A stretch of 64,000 nucleotides of DNA, taken from Sediminibacterium sp. GTDB lineage: Bacteria; Bacteroidota; Bacteroidia; Chitinophagales; Chitinophagaceae. Within the stretch, counting starts at the first letter, position 1, and the number at the start of each line of letters is the position of its first letter. The stretch is from assembly GCA_017537025.1 (NCBI GenBank), contig JAFWCB010000005.1, forward strand, positions 62,001-126,000, given 5' to 3'. Under the pieces are notes generated by a model. The model made no database searches, had not been told where the DNA came from, and worked only from the letters and a program-made list of their open reading frames with translations. This document shows, piece after piece, positions 51,705-61,679 of the stretch. A program made the position numbers and the translations under genes.

Positions 51705-52931
51705 ATGCATCCATCTCAGCTATCCATTCAAGATTTTAATTATACCCTTCCCGAAGAAAAGATCGCTCGTTATCCGCTTGTAGAGAGAGATCACAGTAAA
51801 TTATTGATTTACAAAAAAGGAGAAATTGGAGATAGTACGTATCGCCAAATAGCTAGTTATATTCCAGCTGAAAGTTTATTGGTTTTTAACAATACTAAAG
51901 TGGTTGAAGCAAGGCTTCTCTTTACAAAAGAAAGTGGTGGCACCATTGAAATATTTTGCTTAGAGCCCGATATACAATATCCCGATATTACTACTGCTAT
52001 GAATAGTAAAGGGAAAGTATGGTGGACCTGTCTTGTAGGAGGTGCCAAAAAATGGAAGGATAGGGTTTTATATAAATGGATAACCTATCAATCAAAAACA
52101 ATCTTACTCAGTGCCAAAAAAATAGATCATCAACAGGAAACCTATACCATTGAACTAACTTGGGATGATGCTGACATGAGTTTTGCCGAACTATTGCATG
52201 CATCAGGATTAATTCCACTCCCTCCATATCTAAATAGAAAGGCAGAGGAAACGGATAAAGAAAGATATCAAACTATTTATGCGGAAGCAGATGGTTCCGT
52301 TGCTGCACCAACAGCAGGCTTGCATTTTACAGAGTCTGTTTTCGCTTCATTTGCTGAAAAAAATATTCAAAAAACTTTTGTAACACTACATGTTGGCGCA
52401 GGTACATTTAAACCCGTGAAAGCTGCTACCATGCAGGATCATGAGATGCACGCAGAATATATCGATGTACATAAAGATTGTATACAACAATTACTTGCGC
52501 ATTTGGGTAAACCCATAGTTGCAGTAGGCACTACTTCCTTGCGCACCATTGAAAGCTTATATTGGTTGGGAGTAAAAACAAAGATCAATCCCGCTATTCA
52601 ATCTGCTGAATTATTTATTAGTCAGTGGGAGCCTTATGAATTAACAGAAAAAAATATTTCCACTAAAGAAGCATTAAGCGCATTGTTAACATGGATGGAA
52701 ACACAAAACTGCAAACGTATTATCACCAAAACCCAAATTATTATAGCACCGGGCTATTCATTCAGGCTCATGAACGCATTGGTTACCAATTTTCATCAGC
52801 CACAATCCACACTCCTTTTATTAGTAGCAGCTATCGTAGGTGATGATTGGAAAAAGATTTATGATCACGCACTTAAGAATGATTATCGGTTTTTGAGCTA
52901 TGGGGATGGATCATTGTTGTATAGTGGGTAG
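51705..52931 (+). CDS. queA: tRNA preQ1(34) S-adenosylmethionine ribosyltransferase-isomerase
   Basis: Transfers and rearranges ribose from AdoMet to preQ1 in tRNA, forming epoxyqueuosine. 408 residues; starts FNYTLPEEKIARYPL, then FNNTKVVEARL, PLPPYLNR, VAAPTAGLHFT (family signature), HVGAGTFKPV and VGTTSLRTIESL, with NFHQPQSTLLLLVAA near the end. The last residues LLYSG and the stop TAG (52929-52931) are part of a heptad array. Confidence 0.95.
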   Translation: MHPSQLSIQDFNYTLPEEKIARYPLVERDHSKLLIYKKGEIGDSTYRQIASYIPAESLLVFNNTKVVEARLLFTKESGGTIEIFCLEPDIQYPDITTAMNSKGKVWWTCLVGGAKKWKDRVLYKWITYQSKTILLSAKKIDHQQETYTIELTWDDADMSFAELLHASGLIPLPPYLNRKAEETDKERYQTIYAEADGSVAAPTAGLHFTESVFASFAEKNIQKTFVTLHVGAGTFKPVKAATMQDHEMHAEYIDVHKDCIQQLLAHLGKPIVAVGTTSLRTIESLYWLGVKTKINPAIQSAELFISQWEPYELTEKNISTKEALSALLTWMETQNCKRIITKTQIIIAPGYSFRLMNALVTNFHQPQSTLLLLVAAIVGDDWKKIYDHALKNDYRFLSYGDGSLLYSG

Positions 52932-52970
52932 TGGATAGTGAGTAGTGGGTAGTGGGTAGTGAGTAGTGGT
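52922..52970. repeat. Heptad array (TAGTGGG type) after queA
   Basis: Seven words: TAGTGGG, TAGTGGA, TAGTGAG, TAGTGGG, TAGTGGG, TAGTGAG, TAGTGGT. The second word gives the queA stop; the array ends at the stop of the DUF6671-like gene. Its inverse lies at 53836-53877 on the other side of that gene. Confidence 0.92.
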
Positions 52971-53821
52971 TACGGGTTACATATATCACAGTACATAGGG
53001 TCTTCTGTGATTTTATTATTCGGGTAATCTACCTTTTCTTTATAATTACATTTTTCACAGGTATATATTACAGCTTTTGTACTTCGTGTAGGTGTCCCAC
53101 AAACAGTACATGGTAATCCCCCAATAACCTCAGTGATTGAAAATCCGGGTATACCGCAGTTTTTACAAGAATGCTTAATAGCAGCGATTAGTTTTTTGCA
53201 GGCTTCCCCAATCACTAACATTCTACTTGGGTTAAAGTTTGCCCGCATATCTGTTTCTACATAAGCTGACCCATTTTCAGTTAAAAAATTACTAACTATT
53301 TGTAAGTAGTTTTCACGGTCATGTATACCTTTATAAATATCAGTGAAATTATTTTTAGCTTTTTTCACTATTAGTGCATGGGAAGGGAAAAGTACAGATT
53401 CCGCGAATGCTAACGCATCTTCTTTGCTATATATAACTCGCCCACCAAAATTAGTAGCCGTACTTAATTCTTTTACTTTTATAATAAGTTCATACTGCTT
53501 ATCAACTAGAACAAGTAATTCCTCGTCAGCAGGTATAAAACCAATATATGGATGTGGACCGAATGAACCTTCACTGGCTACTGCTAGTGTAGTATTCGTT
53601 TCGAGCATTGCGGCTTCACACTTCTTTATAGCAACATCTAACGGATTCCCTTCTCGCTCTACCTCACCCGAAAATGTTCCTAATAAATCTGAATTAAATA
53701 TTTTGGGTAAAATACATTCAACCCCTAACGCCTCCTCTAACAAAGGTTGTAATACTTGCTGCTTTCTATGCATGGTAGCAATAACAAGTTTTCGACCAGC
53801 AAAATATTCTTTACCCATCAC
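52970..53821 (-). CDS. DUF6671-like protein with C-terminal zinc-finger cysteines
   Basis: 283 residues. The N-terminal 200 residues hold ATMHRKQQVLQPLLEEALGV and VASEGSFGPHPYIGF, resembling DUF6671, a family of unknown function. The C-terminal 65 residues carry several CxxC pairs (CKNCG, CTVCG, CEKCN, CDIC), so one or two zinc ribbons. No membrane segment. The gene is bracketed by inverted heptad arrays (52922-52970 and 53836-53877), unlike its neighbours, and separates queA from the histidine kinase. Function not known; not an evident transposase. Confidence 0.75.
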   Translation of the reverse strand: MMGKEYFAGRKLVIATMHRKQQVLQPLLEEALGVECILPKIFNSDLLGTFSGEVEREGNPLDVAIKKCEAAMLETNTTLAVASEGSFGPHPYIGFIPADEELLVLVDKQYELIIKVKELSTATNFGGRVIYSKEDALAFAESVLFPSHALIVKKAKNNFTDIYKGIHDRENYLQIVSNFLTENGSAYVETDMRANFNPSRMLVIGEACKKLIAAIKHSCKNCGIPGFSITEVIGGLPCTVCGTPTRSTKAVIYTCEKCNYKEKVDYPNNKITEDPMYCDICNP

Positions 53822-53835
53822 AACTAATTATATTT

Positions 53836-53877
53836 ACTATCCACTACCCACTATTCACTACCCACTAATAACTATCC
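53836..53877. repeat. Heptad array (inverted TAGTGGG type) before DUF6671-like gene
   Basis: Six words: ACTATCC, ACTACCC, ACTATTC, ACTACCC, ACTAATA, ACTATCC. On the minus strand they read as GGATAGT/GGGTAGT and supply the stop of the histidine kinase (TAG, 53872-53874). They are complementary to the array at 52922-52970. Confidence 0.92.
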
Positions 53878-55191
53878 CAAAGGCACTTCCACCGTAAAGC
53901 TAGAACCCTTGCCCGGTATACTCTCTACTTTTATATGACCTTTATGTGCATCCACCACTTGCTTTGCATAACTCATTCCTAAACCGAAGCCTTTTACGTT
54001 ATGTACATTACCGGTATGTGCGCGATAAAATTTTTCAAAAATTCGTTTTACCGTTTCTTTACTCATACCAATACCATTGTCTTCAAAACGCATTACAAAA
54101 TAGTTTTTGGTACTATGCGTAGAAATTTTTAATTCCAATTTGTCTTTAGAATATTTAATAGCATTATCTATAAGGTTCGAGATTAGGTTGAAAAAATGAA
54201 CTTCATCTCCATTGATAGTATCGTTTTTGGCATTTAGCAATAATTGAAAATTACCTCCTTTGTCGTGCAACTGTAATTTGAAATTATCAATCGCTTGCTC
54301 AATCATGGCATGTACCTGTATGGGAGAAAGGTTCAGCTTCAATTCCTGTTTTTCCATGGTTGCAGCCTGCAGAATGGTTTCTACATGCTTATTCATTCTC
54401 GTATTTTCCTCCTTGATAATATTATTGAAGTAGCTCATCTTGTCTTTATTAGCTAATACTTTTTCATTTTTTAAAGCATCAACTGCTAAGGAAATAGTGG
54501 CTAGTGGCGTTTTTAACTCATGCGTCATGTTATTGATAAAATCACTTTTTATCTGGCTTAGTTTTTTTTGATTCAAGAGCGTATATACAGTAACATAGAA
54601 AGCAGCAATAATAATCAGGGTAAATAAAATAGCACCAAGTATCACCCATTTTAATGATTTCCAAATTTGCTTCTGTAAATCCGGTAATATTAAAATTAAT
54701 CGTTCGAAATTTTGGTTAATCTCGGGATCAGGATCATTGGGAACAATAGCAATAAAAAAACGCTTATTATTAGTAGTATCCCAAAATTCTTTTTCGAAAT
54801 CATTACTAAGCATCTCATAGTCGTCGTTTGCATTTAAGATTGCAAATTCAAATTTTAGTTTACCTAAATTTTCTTTTTCAAATGCCGACTGAATTTTTCC
54901 TCGTACTTCTTCCAACGCAAATTTTTCTTCTACCGTTGGCTTTCGTAAGATACGTAGTTGAAATTCAGTTCCTAAACCAAAACCTCCTCTACGGAAAGAT
55001 CGGGAAACGGTTCCGGCATAAGTGCCCTTCGATAAGTCGGCTGAAACGGCAAGGCCGGCGGCGTTTATTTTATTGTATACTTGGGTATTGGTTACCTCTA
55101 ATAAATTATTGAACCAAGATACTTGCAATAGTATTAATCCCAGTAATGATAAAGAAATCAGTATAACAATTAGGGGTAAAGTTCTCTTCAT
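53872..55191 (-). CDS. Sensor histidine kinase
   Basis: 439 residues. Helix 1 (about 5-27), extracytoplasmic domain (about 30-175), helix 2 (about 178-205), phosphoacceptor His in NNMTHELKTPLATISLAVD, N box NLIDNAIKYSKDK, G1 FEDNGIGMSKETV, F box IFEKFYRA, G2 GFGLGMSYAKQVV. All parts complete, so active. The response regulator should lie elsewhere, as none is adjacent. A -7 box ends 6 nt before the ATG; the stop lies in a heptad array. Confidence 0.92.
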   Translation of the reverse strand: MKRTLPLIVILISLSLLGLILLQVSWFNNLLEVTNTQVYNKINAAGLAVSADLSKGTYAGTVSRSFRRGGFGLGTEFQLRILRKPTVEEKFALEEVRGKIQSAFEKENLGKLKFEFAILNANDDYEMLSNDFEKEFWDTTNNKRFFIAIVPNDPDPEINQNFERLILILPDLQKQIWKSLKWVILGAILFTLIIIAAFYVTVYTLLNQKKLSQIKSDFINNMTHELKTPLATISLAVDALKNEKVLANKDKMSYFNNIIKEENTRMNKHVETILQAATMEKQELKLNLSPIQVHAMIEQAIDNFKLQLHDKGGNFQLLLNAKNDTINGDEVHFFNLISNLIDNAIKYSKDKLELKISTHSTKNYFVMRFEDNGIGMSKETVKRIFEKFYRAHTGNVHNVKGFGLGMSYAKQVVDAHKGHIKVESIPGKGSSFTVEVPLG

Positions 55192-55197
55192 GTTTCA

Positions 55198-55205
55198 CAA
55201 ATATA
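55198..55205 (-). promoter_or_regulatory. -7 promoter box (TATATTTG) abutting the histidine kinase
   Basis: Minus strand TATATTTG matches TAnnTTTG; TGAAAC separates it from the ATG at 55191. Confidence 0.55.
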
Positions 55206-55277
55206 AATTTTACCACAGATTGTAAACCTATTTTAGCTTTATTTCAACAACTCACGGTTTTGCCTTAATTTAATGGT

Positions 55278-55829
55278 ATGAAGCAGTTACATCCGGGCAC
55301 ATTGCTATTATCCGACCCTTTTTTAAAAGATCCCAATTTTCAGCGATCGGTAATATTTATTTGTGAGCACAATGAATCGGGCAGTTTTGGATTGGTATTG
55401 AACAAAAAAATACCCTACACACTAGGCGAATTAGTTGATAGGGCTTTAGGTATAAGATTCCCGGTATATGAAGGGGGGCCGGTACAGCCTACTGCGGTTC
55501 ATTTTTTACATACCCGTGCCGATATTATTCCCGATGCCATATCTGTTCATGAGGGTATTTATTGGGGCGGACAGTTTGAGGAAGCCGTAGAAGCCATTCG
55601 TTTAGGCAAATTAAAAACCCAAGAAATCCGATTCTTTGTAGGTTATAGTGGGTGGAGTGAAAATCAATTACAAGAAGAATATGATGAAAAAAGTTGGATA
55701 CTCGCTGATGGGTCTATCGATATTATATTTGAGGAAAACACCGATTCAATCTGGAAAAAAACAATGCATACCCTTGGTGGAGAGTATGCATTGATGGTTA
55801 ATTATCCAACCGACCCGCAGTTGAATTAA
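55278..55829 (+). CDS. YqgE/AlgH family protein
   Basis: 183-residue soluble protein of the UPF0301 (DUF179) family. Starts KQLHPGTLLLSDPFLKDPNF, then FGLVLNKK, YEGGPVQPTAVHFLHT and FVGYSGWSENQLQEE, all family signatures. Biochemical role not settled; it is often located near transcription or envelope regulators. Single gene, 5 nt from the converging atpC stop. Confidence 0.92.
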   Translation: MKQLHPGTLLLSDPFLKDPNFQRSVIFICEHNESGSFGLVLNKKIPYTLGELVDRALGIRFPVYEGGPVQPTAVHFLHTRADIIPDAISVHEGIYWGGQFEEAVEAIRLGKLKTQEIRFFVGYSGWSENQLQEEYDEKSWILADGSIDIIFEENTDSIWKKTMHTLGGEYALMVNYPTDPQLN

Positions 55830-55834
55830 TATAT

Positions 55835-56086
55835 TTATAAAGCTATCGCGCCTTCAACCAGTACCGTAGCTTTATTATTCAATACTTCTACGAATCCGCT
55901 TTGTATGGAATAATTTTCTGTTTCTTTTTTATCTTTTAGAATCTTCAAATTCCCTTTACCCAAGGCGCTTACCAATGGCGCATGTTTATCCAACACTTCG
56001 AATAAACCGTGTATTCCGGGGAGTTGAACGCCGTATACTTCGCCGCTATAAAGTTTTTTTTCGGGTGTTAAAATTTCAAGTGTCAT
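55835..56086 (-). CDS. atpC: ATP synthase F1 epsilon subunit, short form
   Basis: 83 residues: only the N-terminal beta-sandwich (LEILTPEKKLYSGEVYGVQLPGI in parts; FEVLDKHAPLVSALGKG). The C-terminal two-helix domain that inhibits ATP hydrolysis in E. coli is missing, as in other Bacteroidota. Follows atpD by 5 nt. The alpha, gamma, delta and Fo genes are not here. Confidence 0.92.
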   Translation of the reverse strand: MTLEILTPEKKLYSGEVYGVQLPGIHGLFEVLDKHAPLVSALGKGNLKILKDKKETENYSIQSGFVEVLNNKATVLVEGAIAL

Positions 56087-56091
56087 AGCTA

Positions 56092-57615
<1,524 letters not shown>

Positions 57616-57650
57616 TTAATATTTGGAAACAGGGGTTCCCGATTTGGCGG

Positions 57651-57658
57651 CAAAGGTA
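57651..57658 (-). promoter_or_regulatory. Candidate -7 box (TACCTTTG) for atpDC
   Basis: Minus strand TACCTTTG followed by CCGCC, matching TAnnTTTG; leader of about 50 nt. No exact TTTG was found 19-21 nt upstream. Confidence 0.5.
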
Positions 57659-57731
57659 AGGGGATGGCATTAAAAAAAGGGGGTATTTTGGCTTTTTTTT
57701 CTTTATGCCATTGCGGTTAACATTCTTAGAA

Positions 57732-58445
57732 TTAAACGAGCTTATTATAGATCAATACACCTAAAATGGCACCGCAGATAGGCCCCACCACGGGCACCCA
57801 GGCATATCCCCAATCGCTTTTACCTTTATTTTTTATGGGAAGTATGGCATGCATGATGCGGGGGCCCAGATCCCTGGCAGGATTAATGGCATAACCGGTT
57901 GGCCCACCCAAGCTAAGGCCTATGGCTAATACTACCAGTGCAACAGGTAAGGCATCCACAGATCCTAATGTATTAGTAGGTTTTACAATAAATAAAATAG
58001 CCACCATAAAAATTGCCGTTGCCAACAATTCTGTTGCAAAATTTTGACTGGTATTGCGGATAGCGGGAGAAGTGGCAAAGCAAGCTAGTTTAACTTCGGG
58101 ATCTTCAGTGCTATCAAAATGCTCCCGGTAGATCATCCACACGATTAAAGATCCGATTAGCGAGCCTAGTAATTGAGCAACAAGATAAGTTGGCACCAAG
58201 GTCCATTCAAATTTCCCAATCACAGCCAGACCAATCGTTACAGCCGGGTTTAAGTGTGCACCACTGCTACCCGATGCCGCATATACACCAATGAATACTG
58301 CCATGGCCCAACCAAAAGTGATCGCTATCAAACCTCCGCCATTTCCCTTTGTTTTTGAAAGTATCACATTGGCAACAACACCATTACCAAATGTTATCAA
58401 TAAGGCAGTTCCAACCATTTCGGCGATAAAAGGGGTCATAAGCAA
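57732..58445 (-). CDS. glpF: Glycerol facilitator (MIP/aquaporin family)
   Basis: Membrane channel for glycerol, 237 residues and six helices with two half-helices. NPA motifs: AHLNPAVTIG and YAINPARDLGPR; the Asp after the second NPAR is the mark of glycerol-conducting members. Follows glpD by 18 nt as the last gene of glpKDF. Confidence 0.94.
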   Translation of the reverse strand: MLMTPFIAEMVGTALLITFGNGVVANVILSKTKGNGGGLIAITFGWAMAVFIGVYAASGSSGAHLNPAVTIGLAVIGKFEWTLVPTYLVAQLLGSLIGSLIVWMIYREHFDSTEDPEVKLACFATSPAIRNTSQNFATELLATAIFMVAILFIVKPTNTLGSVDALPVALVVLAIGLSLGGPTGYAINPARDLGPRIMHAILPIKNKGKSDWGYAWVPVVGPICGAILGVLIYNKLV

Positions 58446-58463
58446 GCGTTTAGGAACAGTAAA

Positions 58464-59984
58464 TTAAGCAACTAAATATTGTTGTGCAAGTAAATTAAAA
58501 GATTCCACTTGTTTCTCTACCCATTGGTGGCTCATTCCCATTTCGTGGGCCATTATTTCGGCTACAAATGGGGCTATATGTTGGGACAGTCTCGCATCTA
58601 AAAATAGGAGTCTTGTTCTTCGAGCTAAAAAATCTTCTACGGTTACCGCTAGTTCAAAACGAACTGCATAAACTATTTCCGATAATCGGATTGAATAACC
58701 GGCTACTAACAATGCCGCTTTATCCCCATCCGCTTTTTCTATTTCCTTTACCCTTTCTTCTTTTAGTTTATCATCTCCTATTTGTAATTCTTTTGTTATA
58801 CAGGCCGCTTTCTTTTCAAGCTTCGCTGAAAAAATGGCATTATCAATGGCATCTTGCCCCATTTTTCGGTAGGTCGTCCACTTGCCGCCGGTGATGGTAA
58901 CCAATCCACTATTGCTAATGAGTAGGGTATGATCTCTGGATAATAATGCCGTAGAAGCCGCCCCTTTTACTTTTACGAGTGGCCGTAAACCGGCAAATAC
59001 GGATAATATATCACTACGTTGGATAGTTGCAGCAGCATATCTGTTAAAATGATTGATAACAAATTCGATCTCCTCTTTCAATGCCTTAGGCTCTTCAGCA
59101 ATAGTATCTATAGCGGTATCCGTTGTACCTAATACTATTTTATCAAGCCATGGTACAGCAAAGAAAACCCTGCCATCATCGGTTTTAGGAATCATCATCG
59201 CATGATCGCCGGGAAAAAAATGTTTGTGAACTACCAGATGTATTCCTTGAGAAGGACTTACTAATTTATCTCTATCCGATTCATCTAATGCTAATATGGC
59301 ATCTGTAAAAACCCCTGTTGCATTAATCACCGATTTAGCTTGTATGGTATACTGTTTATTTTGTAATTGATCTTTACAAGTTAATCCAGTAATTTTTCCA
59401 TTTGTTTTTTGAAATCCTACTACCCTACAATAATTCAACAGTATTGCACCTTTGGCTATGGCTGTAGTGGCTAAATCTATACATAATCTACTGTCATTGA
59501 ATTGACCGTCGTAATATAATACACCCCCCACAAGTTTTTTTTCTTCTATTCCGGGTAATAATGCTTTTGTTCTTTTTTTATTTAGCCATTTTGTTTTACC
59601 CAGCGATAAATTACCGGAGAGTACATCATATACCATCAACCCGATGCCATAAAATAATTTATCCCATAAGCTGTAAACCGGTACTACAAAGGGTTGTACC
59701 GAGGTAACATGCGCTGCATTTTTTAATAATCGTCCTCTTTCATGCAAAGCTTCTCTTACTAATTTAATATTTCCTTGCGCCAGATATCGAACTCCACCGT
59801 GTACCAGTTTAGTAGATCTGCTAGAAGTGCCTTTGCCGAAATCCGCAGCTTCTATCAATAAGGTACTATATCCCCGTGTAACAGCATCCAGTGCAGCTCC
59901 CAAGCCTGTAGCGCCGCCGCCGATGATTACAATATCGAAGGAAGGGTTTTGTGCTAGTTTATTTATTATTTCGGCTCGAAGCAT
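58464..59984 (-). CDS. glpD: Glycerol-3-phosphate dehydrogenase (FAD, respiratory)
   Basis: Oxidises glycerol 3-phosphate to dihydroxyacetone phosphate and feeds electrons to menaquinone. 506 residues: FAD loop VIIGGGATGLGAALDAVT, SRSTKLVHGGVRYL, TGVFTDAIL, and FAGLRPLVK, GGKWTTYRKMG. The start ATG lies next to a heptad array on its upstream side. Confidence 0.95.
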   Translation of the reverse strand: MLRAEIINKLAQNPSFDIVIIGGGATGLGAALDAVTRGYSTLLIEAADFGKGTSSRSTKLVHGGVRYLAQGNIKLVREALHERGRLLKNAAHVTSVQPFVVPVYSLWDKLFYGIGLMVYDVLSGNLSLGKTKWLNKKRTKALLPGIEEKKLVGGVLYYDGQFNDSRLCIDLATTAIAKGAILLNYCRVVGFQKTNGKITGLTCKDQLQNKQYTIQAKSVINATGVFTDAILALDESDRDKLVSPSQGIHLVVHKHFFPGDHAMMIPKTDDGRVFFAVPWLDKIVLGTTDTAIDTIAEEPKALKEEIEFVINHFNRYAAATIQRSDILSVFAGLRPLVKVKGAASTALLSRDHTLLISNSGLVTITGGKWTTYRKMGQDAIDNAIFSAKLEKKAACITKELQIGDDKLKEERVKEIEKADGDKAALLVAGYSIRLSEIVYAVRFELAVTVEDFLARRTRLLFLDARLSQHIAPFVAEIMAHEMGMSHQWVEKQVESFNLLAQQYLVA

Positions 59985-59992
59985 GAGATTTA

Positions 59993-60108
59993 GATACGGG
60001 TTGCGAGATACGCGATACGAGATATGAATTATGAATTTAGAATTATGAGTTATGAATTTAGAATTGATTAGTAAATATCCATTCTTAATTCTTAATTTTT
60101 AATTCTTA
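59993..60108. repeat. Heptad array between glpD and glpK
   Basis: Ten unbroken words (GATACGG, GTTGCGA, GATACGC, GATACGA, GATATGA, ATTATGA, ATTTAGA, ATTATGA, GTTATGA, ATTTAGA; 59993-60062), a spacer, then four inverted words (ATTCTTA twice, ATTTTTA, ATTCTTA; 60081-60108). The word drifts from GATACGA to ATTATGA within one array. The glpK stop is at the end of the inverted arm. Confidence 0.92.
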
Positions 60109-60109
60109 A

Positions 60110-61594
60110 TTAAAACTGTACCGTTGCATGTATGGCTTTGCCCCATCCGGTTGCGAGTTGTTCTTTTGTTTGAACCGACATTAGGGGTTTGAAGATTTTA
60201 TCTTTTTGCCATAGCTCTTGTATTTCTGTGGTGCTACTCCAATATCCTGTTGCGAGGCCTGCTAAATATGCGGCACCCAGCGCTGTAGTTTCAATAGTAG
60301 TAGGGCGAATAACCGTTGTTTGCAACAAATCACTTTGAAATTGCATCAACAGATTATTAGCTGTGGCACCTCCATCAACCCTTAACTCTTTTATCGCAAT
60401 ACCTGCATCGGCTTGCATAGCGTTTAGTACATCCATCGTTTGATAGGCAATACTTTCTAAGGCCGCACGGGCTATATGTTCTCGTGATGTACCTCTTGTA
60501 ATTCCTACTATCGTTCCTCTGGCATGTTGATTCCAATAAGGAGCCCCTAATCCGGCAAAAGCGGGAACAATATACACCCCATCAGTACTATCTACTTTGG
60601 CAGCAAGGCCTTCGATTTCTGATGCAGTACGAATCATTTTCAACCCATCTCTTAACCATTGCACTACTGCCCCTGCAATAAATACACTTCCTTCTAAAGC
60701 ATACTGTGTTTCATTATTTATACGCCAGGCAATTGTGGTCAGTAAATTATTTTGAGAAAGAACCGATTTTGTTCCTGTATTCATCAACATAAAACAACCG
60801 GTACCATAGGTATTTTTAACCATACCGGGTTGGGTACATTGTTGTCCGAATAAAGCCGCTTGCTGATCACCGGCAATACCTGCAATAGGAATTTCCTGTG
60901 CTGTTAAAATACTTTGGGTGTAACCATACACTTCACTGCTACTCTTCACTTCCGGAAGCACAGAGGCAGGTATATCAAATAATTGAAGTAGCTCATCATC
61001 CCATTGCTGGGTATGAATATTGAAAAGCATCGTGCGTGAGGCATTCGACACATCGGTGGCATGTACTTTACCATTCGTGAGTTTCCATAATAACCAACTA
61101 TCTATCGTACCAAATAATATATCTCCTTTATCAGCCAATTCACGCACTCCTTTTACTTCATCCAAAATCCATTTCAGTTTTGTAGCAGAAAAATAAGCGT
61201 CGATCACTAAGCCTGTTTTTGTTTGAATTGTTTTTGCCAGGCCTTGTTGCTTGAGACTATCGCAATAATCGGCTGTTCGTCTATCCTGCCATACAATCGC
61301 CTGATAAACGGGTAAGCCGGTTCGTTTATTCCATACTACCGTAGTTTCTCGTTGGTTGGTGATACCAATAGCAGCTATATTTTTAACCGATAACCCTGCC
61401 TTAGTAATAGCTTCTGCAGCTACACCTATTTGAGTACTCCAAATTTCATTGGCATCATGTTCTACCCAACCGGGTTGTGGAAATAATTGCGGGAATTCTT
61501 TTTGAGCAATAGAAATAATAGTGCCTTGTTTATCAAAAACAATAGCTCTACTGCTGGTAGTGCCTTGATCGAGAGAGAGTATGTAGGATGACAT
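60110..61594 (-). CDS. glpK: Glycerol kinase
   Basis: Phosphorylates glycerol with ATP. 494 residues. [14 protein letters not shown] phosphate loop, [20 protein letters not shown] and the FGGY signatures, ending in [18 protein letters not shown]. First gene of glpKDF on the minus strand. Its ATG is immediately next to a heptad array, which leaves little room for a normal promoter. Confidence 0.96.
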   Translation of the reverse strand: MSSYILSLDQGTTSSRAIVFDKQGTIISIAQKEFPQLFPQPGWVEHDANEIWSTQIGVAAEAITKAGLSVKNIAAIGITNQRETTVVWNKRTGLPVYQAIVWQDRRTADYCDSLKQQGLAKTIQTKTGLVIDAYFSATKLKWILDEVKGVRELADKGDILFGTIDSWLLWKLTNGKVHATDVSNASRTMLFNIHTQQWDDELLQLFDIPASVLPEVKSSSEVYGYTQSILTAQEIPIAGIAGDQQAALFGQQCTQPGMVKNTYGTGCFMLMNTGTKSVLSQNNLLTTIAWRINNETQYALEGSVFIAGAVVQWLRDGLKMIRTASEIEGLAAKVDSTDGVYIVPAFAGLGAPYWNQHARGTIVGITRGTSREHIARAALESIAYQTMDVLNAMQADAGIAIKELRVDGGATANNLLMQFQSDLLQTTVIRPTTIETTALGAAYLAGLATGYWSSTTEIQELWQKDKIFKPLMSVQTKEQLATGWGKAIHATVQF

Positions 61595-61679
61595 GAAATA
61601 TGAATTAAGAATTAGGAATTATGAGTTATGAATGAGGAATTATGAGTTATAAATATATAATTCTTAATTCTTAATTCTA
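61595..61679. repeat. Heptad array between glpK and the EnvC-like gene
   Basis: Eight words (GAAATAT, GAATTAA, GAATTAG, GAATTAT, GAGTTAT, GAATGAG, GAATTAT, GAGTTAT; 61595-61650), AAATATA, then three inverted words TAATTCT (61658-61678). The array begins with no gap at the glpK start codon, and the EnvC-like stop (TAG, 61677-61679 inverted) is in the last word. Confidence 0.93.

Noticed and set aside
51420-51710. A 96-residue minus-strand frame upstream of mraZ
   Set aside because: It covers the promoter, MraZ boxes, DnaA boxes and the queA start; no protein pattern is seen.
52922-53877. Insertion sequence around the DUF6671-like gene
   Set aside because: No transposase motif and no target-site duplication; the flanking inverted words belong to arrays also found elsewhere beside ordinary genes.
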